Positions 58,773 to 64,000 of a stretch of 64,000 nt of DNA are shown here, piece after piece. The DNA is taken from contig NZ_FNON01000004.1 in assembly GCF_900107045.1 (NCBI RefSeq), forward strand, positions 310,001-374,000, written 5' to 3'. Position 1 is the first letter of the stretch; every line of letters starts with the position of its first letter. The notes beneath the pieces were generated by a model. The model did not search any database and was not told the DNA's origin. It saw nothing but the letters and a program-made list of their open reading frames with translations. This DNA is from Amycolatopsis xylanica (GTDB taxonomy: Bacteria; Actinomycetota; Actinomycetes; Mycobacteriales; Pseudonocardiaceae). The translations under genes were made by a program, and so were the position numbers.

Positions 58773-59339
58773 ATGCGCAAGCTCATCGTCCAGCAGTGGG
58801 TCACCGTCGACAACATCGCCGCCGAGGAGGACGGCGGGCTCGGCTTCGTGGCCGGGGAGCCTTTCGACGACGCGGTCACGAGCCCGTTCAAGGACAACGT
58901 GATGGCCGCCATCGACGCGGTCGACACGATGATCATCGGCGCGAACACCTACCAGCAGTCCAAGGGCTACTGGCCATACGCCAAGGAGCAGGGCGTGTAC
59001 GGCGAGAAGTTCAACGCCCTGACCAAGTTCGTCGCCTCGTCGAAGCTCGATGACGCACCTTGGGGCGACTTCCCCGCCTGCTCGGTGACGCGCGATCCGA
59101 TCGCCACCGTGCGGGACCTCAAAGCGCGCAGCGGCAAGGACATCCTGCTGTGGGGAAGCCTGACGCTCATGCGTTCCATGCTCGACGCCGGTCTCGTCGA
59201 CGAGGTCCGGCTGATGGTCTGCCCGGCCGCCCGGGGTAAGGGAACGCGCGTTTTCGAGGATGCACGGGACCTGAAGCTGGTCGAGGCGAACGGTTTTGAC
59301 AACGGCGTGGCGATCATGCGCTACGAAATCCAGAAATAG
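58773..59339 (+). CDS. dihydrofolate reductase family (RibD C-terminal-like) protein
   Basis: ATG at 58773 (SD GAGGAGA) gives 188 residues: KLIVQQWVTVDNIAAEEDGG, MIIGANTYQQSKGYWPYA, and DILLWGSLTLMRSMLDAGLVDEVRLMV, patterns of the RibD_C/DHFR-like family of NADPH-dependent reductases. These are usually not true DHFR. It follows the LysR gene by 97 bp with no gene between. Function unknown. Confidence 0.85.
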   Translation: MRKLIVQQWVTVDNIAAEEDGGLGFVAGEPFDDAVTSPFKDNVMAAIDAVDTMIIGANTYQQSKGYWPYAKEQGVYGEKFNALTKFVASSKLDDAPWGDFPACSVTRDPIATVRDLKARSGKDILLWGSLTLMRSMLDAGLVDEVRLMVCPAARGKGTRVFEDARDLKLVEANGFDNGVAIMRYEIQK

Positions 59340-59489
59340 GTGCGAATCCGTTCTCACCATCGATGACCCGCCACGTACCACTGCGTGGAGCACGGAATCA
59401 CCGTCCAGCGGGATGCGGTTCCTTTGCGGCGGGGTTGCCCGCTAGCGTCCGGACGACGGGTGATCTCCCTGCTACGAAATGGATTTTCC

Positions 59490-62400
59490 ATGCGCAGACG
59501 AGTGATGACGTTGTCCACGATCGCGGTGGTGATCGCGGCCGGGCTCACCTTGCCGGCCGCGGGCTGGGCCGATCCGCCGGTCCGGCCGCCGCGGGATCCG
59601 GACGTGATCACGTTGATCACCGGCGATCAGGTCTTCGTGACCGCCCGGCAGGACGGCGGGACGGACGTCGAGATCAAGGCGGCCGAGGGGCGCGAGAACG
59701 TCGAGTTCGCCAAAGTGAGCGACGGCGGGGACGTGCTCGCGCTGCCGATGGACGCGGCGCCGCAGGTGGCGAGCGGGCGGCTGGACAAGCGGCTGTTCAA
59801 CGTGACCGAGCTGGTGCGCGAGGGGTTCGCGGGCGGGCCGCTGCCCGTGATCGTCGCGCATGACGGGCCGATGGCGGCGGCCGTCACCAGGGAGCTGCCG
59901 AGTATCGGCGCCAGCGCGATGAAGGCGGATGCCGGGCTGTGGCGCGGGATGGCCGCCGCCGGTGTCGGCAAGGTCTGGCTCGACGCCAACGCGCGGCTCA
60001 TCGACGATCAGAGCAACGCCCAGATCGGCGCGCCCGCCGCGTGGCAGGCGGGTTTCACCGGCAAGGGCGTCACCGTCGCCGATCTCGACAGCGGGTATGA
60101 CCCGGCGCATCCCGACCTGCAGGGCGTGGTCGTCGGCACCAAGGACTTCCTCGGCGGCACCATCACCGACGGGATGGGGCACGGCACGCACACCGCGGGC
60201 ATCATCGCCGGTTCCGGCGCGGCGTCGGCCGGCAAGTACCGCGGTGTCGCGCCGGACGCGAAGCTGCTGATCGGCAAGGTCTGCGACGCGAGCGGCAGCT
60301 GCCCGAACTCGGCGATCATCGCGGGCATGGAGTGGGCGGCCGCGCAGGGGGTGACCGCGGTCAACCTCAGCCTCGGCGGTGGCGCGACCGACGGCACCGA
60401 CCCGATGTCGCTGGCGCTGAACAACTTGACCGCGTCGACCGGGACGCTGTTCGTCGTCGCGGCGGGCAACGCGGGCGCCGCGAGGACGGTCGCCAGTCCC
60501 GGTTCGGCCGACGCGGCGCTGACCGTGGGCAGTGTGACCAAACAGGACGGTCTGAGCCCGTTCTCCAGCCGTGGCCCCCGGGTCGGCGACCTCGCGATCA
60601 AGCCGGACGTCGCGGCGCCGGGCTCGGCGATCATCGCGGCCCGCGCGGCGGGCACGTCGATGGGCACGCCGGTGGACGCGAACTACACCAGTGCGAACGG
60701 CACTTCGATGGCCACCCCGCACGTCACCGGCGCGGCCGCGATCCTGGCGCAGCAGCACCCCGATTGGAAGGCGGCACAGCTCAAGTCCGCGCTGATGAGC
60801 GCGGGCAAACCGTTGGCGGGCTTATCCATTTACGACCAGGGCGCGGGGCGGCTCGACATCGCCACCGCGACCACGCGGCAGGTCACCGTCTCCCCCGCGA
60901 GCCTGTCGTTCGGCTTCGTCAAGTGGCCTGGCGGGCCTGAGCGAGCGAAGACGATCACCTATCACAACGACGGCGACACACCGCTCACCTTCGCGCTGGC
61001 ACTGGACTTCACCGCGCCTACGGGACTGTTCACCTTGAGCGCCAAGGAAATCACGGTCCCCGCGCACGGTACGGCCGACGTGACCGTCACGCTGCGTCCC
61101 GGCGCGAGTATCCCGGAAGGACAGTACGGCGGCAGGCTGGTCGCGACGTCGGGGCAGACCGTGCTGAGCACGCCCGTCGGCACGACGATCGAGGGCGAGC
61201 GCTTCGGCCTCACGCTCACCGCGACCGGGCGCGACGGCAACGCGCCGCAGTTCATCACCGGCTCGGTCGTCGACACCGCGACCGGATCCTCCGTCGCCAC
61301 GCTGATCACCGCGCAACCCACCACCGAGCTCCGGCTGCCCAAGGGAAAGTACGACATCCAGGCGGTGCTTTCGGAGCCGTACACCCCGGCAGGCGCGGGC
61401 CCGCGCAGCCTGATCGCGTTGCCGGAAGTGAACCTCGAAGCCGACGCGACGGTCGCGCTCGACGCGCGCAAGGCGTCGCTGGTCACCAACACGGTGGACG
61501 GAGTCGGAGTCAAAGCCGATTACGTCGACTTCGGTTTCGACGCGGGCAAGTCCGGAGTCGGCTACGTCGCCGACGGCACAGCGGGCATCTACGCCACGCC
61601 GACGAAACGGGTCACCGACCGGAAGTACGTCTTCCACTACATGCCCGCTCTCGTTCCTTTGACCGGAACGGAAATCTACCGCCCGGTGCACTGGGACAGC
61701 ACGGGAGTCCCGGAGTCGCTCACCTACCGCGATCGTGTGCGCGACTTCGCGGTGGTGCACGCCGACTATGGCTCGCAGGCGCCGGGAAGTGTTGGCCAGC
61801 GCGGGATCCACGCGTTCTATCCCGGCTCGTGGGGCGGGATCACGCCGCTGCGCACGCTCACGCTGCCGGTGAAGCGCACCGAGTACTACACGCCCGGCAA
61901 GGACGTCAGCTGGAGCAACACCCTGTACTACCAGGAGCTTCGGCCGGTGGTGCGCTACGAGAGCGAGACGGCGCTGCGGACCACGTTCGACCGGCGGTCC
62001 TACGACATCCGGTGGAATCAGGCGCCGATCGGGCCGTCGACCGGACCGGTCGATCTCGGCTGGGGCCTGCAACGCAAGGGCGACAAGGTGACGGCGTACA
62101 TCCCGCTGTTCTCGGCGTCGGGCAAGGACACTTACACGAGTTCACTGAACGCCAAGCTGACCGCGACCACGACGGCGACACGGGACGGCCAAGTGCTCGG
62201 AACGAGCGCTTACCCGGGCTACGCGCAGTTCACGGCGCCGGGCGCCGGTGTCTACACACTGACGACGTCCGCCACACGTGACCTGCCATGGTCGGTGCTC
62301 GGAACGTCGGCCTCGGCCACCTGGACGGTGCACGACCCTGGTGCCGACGGCGCGGTCCCGCTGCTGGCCGTGCGTTACTCGGGCCCGGACGCTCGCGCGG

Positions 62401-62639
62401 GGTGGCTGTATCCGTTGCGCCTGGAGGTACAGCGTCCGGTCGGCTCGACGGTGAAGCGGCTTGAGCTGGAAGTCTCGTACGACGAGGGCAAGACCTGGTG
62501 CCGCGCCCCGATCTTCGGGTCGACCGCCGTGCTGCTGCACCCCGCCACGCCGGGTTTCGTGTCACTGCGCGCCACGGCGACCGACCAGCTCGGCAACTCG
62601 GTGACCCAGACGACCATCCGCTCCTACCAGACCCGCTGA
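59490..62639 (+). CDS. secreted S8 (subtilisin-like) serine peptidase
   Basis: ATG at 59490 gives 1049 residues; no good SD, and a frame from 59385 is less likely. Signal peptide 1-27 (cut near GWA-DP), propeptide to about 180, catalytic domain 180-490: Asp200 in DLDSGYDPAHPDL, His231 in GMGHGTHTAG, Asn327 in AAGNAG and Ser406 in GTSMATPHV. Residues 500-1049 are beta-rich Fn3-like modules. Large secreted peptidases of this form are abundant in Streptomyces and Amycolatopsis. The gene stands alone and is followed by palindromic element E. Confidence 0.93.
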   Translation: MRRRVMTLSTIAVVIAAGLTLPAAGWADPPVRPPRDPDVITLITGDQVFVTARQDGGTDVEIKAAEGRENVEFAKVSDGGDVLALPMDAAPQVASGRLDKRLFNVTELVREGFAGGPLPVIVAHDGPMAAAVTRELPSIGASAMKADAGLWRGMAAAGVGKVWLDANARLIDDQSNAQIGAPAAWQAGFTGKGVTVADLDSGYDPAHPDLQGVVVGTKDFLGGTITDGMGHGTHTAGIIAGSGAASAGKYRGVAPDAKLLIGKVCDASGSCPNSAIIAGMEWAAAQGVTAVNLSLGGGATDGTDPMSLALNNLTASTGTLFVVAAGNAGAARTVASPGSADAALTVGSVTKQDGLSPFSSRGPRVGDLAIKPDVAAPGSAIIAARAAGTSMGTPVDANYTSANGTSMATPHVTGAAAILAQQHPDWKAAQLKSALMSAGKPLAGLSIYDQGAGRLDIATATTRQVTVSPASLSFGFVKWPGGPERAKTITYHNDGDTPLTFALALDFTAPTGLFTLSAKEITVPAHGTADVTVTLRPGASIPEGQYGGRLVATSGQTVLSTPVGTTIEGERFGLTLTATGRDGNAPQFITGSVVDTATGSSVATLITAQPTTELRLPKGKYDIQAVLSEPYTPAGAGPRSLIALPEVNLEADATVALDARKASLVTNTVDGVGVKADYVDFGFDAGKSGVGYVADGTAGIYATPTKRVTDRKYVFHYMPALVPLTGTEIYRPVHWDSTGVPESLTYRDRVRDFAVVHADYGSQAPGSVGQRGIHAFYPGSWGGITPLRTLTLPVKRTEYYTPGKDVSWSNTLYYQELRPVVRYESETALRTTFDRRSYDIRWNQAPIGPSTGPVDLGWGLQRKGDKVTAYIPLFSASGKDTYTSSLNAKLTATTTATRDGQVLGTSAYPGYAQFTAPGAGVYTLTTSATRDLPWSVLGTSASATWTVHDPGADGAVPLLAVRYSGPDARAGWLYPLRLEVQRPVGSTVKRLELEVSYDEGKTWCRAPIFGSTAVLLHPATPGFVSLRATATDQLGNSVTQTTIRSYQTR

Positions 62640-62645
62640 TCGGGA

Positions 62646-62691
62646 GTCGTGAGTGTTCCCGACGGTTCTAACCGTCGGGAACACTCACGAC
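62646..62691. terminator. palindromic element E, perfect 22-bp arms
   Basis: Arms open GTCGTGAGTGTTCCCGACGG and mirror it exactly around CT. Its stem is CCCGACGG/CCGTCGGG where the others have GGCCGG/CCGGCC, i.e. paired changes in both arms. Located 7 bp after the S8 peptidase stop. Confidence 0.88.
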
Positions 62692-62843
62692 CATTTCGTA
62701 ACGGTGGTTACGCCCTGGTTTATGCCGGGAATTCCGTTTTCACGGCTGGGTTTCGTGTAACCGGGCGACTACGGATTGACGTGTTCGCGGCCGCCTCGCC
62801 ATGGTGAGCGCTCTGGCCCCTTCGCAACGACGGAGTTGGCATC

Positions 62844-64000
62844 GTGAAGAAATTCGCTTCAACGGCAGCGATCCTGCTGATCGGTTCACTCGCACAAGTT
62901 CCGGCGGCGACCGCCGCTCCCCCACCCACCACGCAGCCTCGACAACAGGTCTATACCTTGCCGACTGGCGATCACGTGGTGATGACCAGGACCGGGCCGC
63001 GCTTCGAGCCCGCGCCAGGGCACGACAGGATGGCCTTCATCTCCCAGGTGAACGGTCAGTACACGGTGGTACCCGCCGCCGAGCTGGGTCGTCTGTCCTC
63101 TTTGGACACCTACCGGATCGGCCAGGCGGAGCCAAGACCGCCGCAGGCGGAAAGCCAAATGTCCCTGCTGCGCATCAACGCGATCACCCATGGCGGCAAA
63201 AAGGCGCCCGCCTCCGAGGTCATCGTCGTCAACACCGACAACCCCGCCGCCGCGGCGCTGGACGCCATCATGATCAACGGCGAGGCCCGCTTCCAGGTGC
63301 CGAACGGCCACTACAGCGTCGCCGTGGCGGCCTATCAGGTCGAAGACGCCGATCATGGCAAAGAGACCGAATTCCTCACCCAGACCGATGTGACGGTGTC
63401 CAATGGCGGCGCGACCGTCACACTCGACGGCCGTCGCGCGCACCCGGTCTCCTTCCAAACCCCGCTGCCGAGCGAGTTCGACGCGGCGACGATCGCGTGG
63501 ACGCGCGGATCGGCGACCAAGGCGGCGTCACTGCAGATGGGCGCCTTGTCGGACACCAAGTTCTACGTCAGCGACGCGCCCAAGGCGAAGACCGGCGTGC
63601 TGAGCTTCTCCGTGACCGCCAGGCAGCTATCACCCGCGTCGGCGGCGACGCCGTACAGCTACTTCATCGGCATCCCCACGGTCGATCACATCCCAGTCAA
63701 TCAGGCATACCGGATCGACCCGGCCAACCTGTCCACAGTGGACTCGACGTACACCACCGACCTGCCTGGCCAGCCGGTGCGCGCTTACGACTTCTGGGAC
63801 ATCCCGCACCCGTCGGTGAGGAACCCGCCGATGTCGAGCCTGCCGGGCGTCGTGGCACAAGCGCCTTCCTCGGAACGGCACTACCTCAGTGTCGCGCCCG
63901 GCATGTACTACGGCGGCGTGATGAACCCCAACGGCGAGCTGGGCGGCACACTGGAGCGCCTGCTGATCCCCAAGGCGGGCGAACATCGCACGCTCAGCTG
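62844..64000 (+). CDS. secreted protein, 3' truncated by window end
   Basis: GTG at 62844 opens a frame that continues in phase to the right edge (over 385 codons, no stop) and so is incomplete. The first 26 residues form a signal peptide (MKKFASTAAILLIGSLAQVPAA). The mature protein begins with repetitive PPPTTQPRQQVYTLPTGDHVV and is beta-rich with PPC/Fn3-like features (VTVSNGGATVTLDGRR). The pattern resembles the N-terminal domains that accompany secreted S8 peptidases in this group, but no catalytic residues are seen in the visible part. SD CGGAG precedes the start. Confidence 0.75.
   Translation, partial: MKKFASTAAILLIGSLAQVPAATAAPPPTTQPRQQVYTLPTGDHVVMTRTGPRFEPAPGHDRMAFISQVNGQYTVVPAAELGRLSSLDTYRIGQAEPRPPQAESQMSLLRINAITHGGKKAPASEVIVVNTDNPAAAALDAIMINGEARFQVPNGHYSVAVAAYQVEDADHGKETEFLTQTDVTVSNGGATVTLDGRRAHPVSFQTPLPSEFDAATIAWTRGSATKAASLQMGALSDTKFYVSDAPKAKTGVLSFSVTARQLSPASAATPYSYFIGIPTVDHIPVNQAYRIDPANLSTVDSTYTTDLPGQPVRAYDFWDIPHPSVRNPPMSSLPGVVAQAPSSERHYLSVAPGMYYGGVMNPNGELGGTLERLLIPKAGEHRTLS

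Overview
The window is high-GC DNA (roughly 70%) with GTG and TTG starts, abundant TetR/LysR/XRE regulators and dense ATGA/GTGA stop-start overlaps. Protein content points to a filamentous actinomycete of the Pseudonocardiales, most like Amycolatopsis. MptB-type mannosyltransferase and DprE2-like oxidoreductase homologues fit a cell envelope with arabinan and lipomannan. No plasmid, phage or insertion-sequence genes were seen. The genus is an inference from protein style, not from a marker gene.

Layout. 1-16 kb: partial XRE/DUF5753 regulator, PEP-mutase-like enzyme, a pair of PH-domain membrane proteins divergent from a TetR gene across a 26-bp palindrome, a GPP34 (GOLPH3-like) gene behind a GT39 glycosyltransferase, a NarL-type two-component system, an HxlR/NAD(P)-oxidoreductase pair, a TetR/SRPBCC pair whose operator covers a start codon, and a four-gene operon of secreted protein, lipoprotein, response regulator and sensor kinase. 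16-22 kb: a LysR-controlled acyl-CoA operon (CoA-transferase, enoyl-CoA hydratase, acetoacetate-decarboxylase-like protein, lambda-crystallin-type hydroxyacid dehydrogenase, acyl-CoA dehydrogenase) closed by a 23-bp perfect hairpin. 22-36 kb: LCP protein, DprE2-like reductase, class III aminotransferase, propeller protein plus MFS, secreted metallophosphoesterase, TetR plus drug-type MFS, a secreted four-repeat protein, hemerythrin, CutA, a tRNA with CAU anticodon, and a methyltransferase. 36-48 kb: MptB, then a STAND regulator operon ending in a formyltransferase, then a compact operon of type II thioesterase, stand-alone A-PCP didomain, FAD-dependent halogenase, cation/proton antiporter and tyrosine phenol-lyase-like enzyme. 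48-64 kb: SDR/TetR pair with three operators, an XRE / ImmA-IrrE peptidase / MAB_1171c membrane protein / amidohydrolase operon, serine hydrolase, thioredoxin/MerR, cold-shock protein, LLM flavoenzyme, a broken HAD gene, SDR/LysR pair, DHFR-family protein, an S8 peptidase and a partial secreted protein.

The most interesting unit is 41745-48051. An amino acid (an aromatic one, by a tentative reading of the A domain) would be loaded on a carrier protein, halogenated there, released by the thioesterase and cleaved or remodelled by a tyrosine phenol-lyase homologue. In that enzyme the residue aligned with Met379 of the Citrobacter enzyme is valine and Thr124 is proline, changes beside the ring position where a chlorine would sit. 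This suggests a route between halotyrosine and halophenol. The second unit of note is the four-gene XRE/ImmA/membrane/amidohydrolase cassette at 50065-53327, whose function is unknown.

Repeats. A palindromic family with arms GTCGTGAGTG...CACTCACGAC occurs at five places, always just after genes and usually between convergent genes, with compensatory changes in its stem. A second, shorter palindrome (GTCCAC-W-K-TGGAC) recurs inside coding sequences. A 21-bp tandem repeat lies at 14384-14467.
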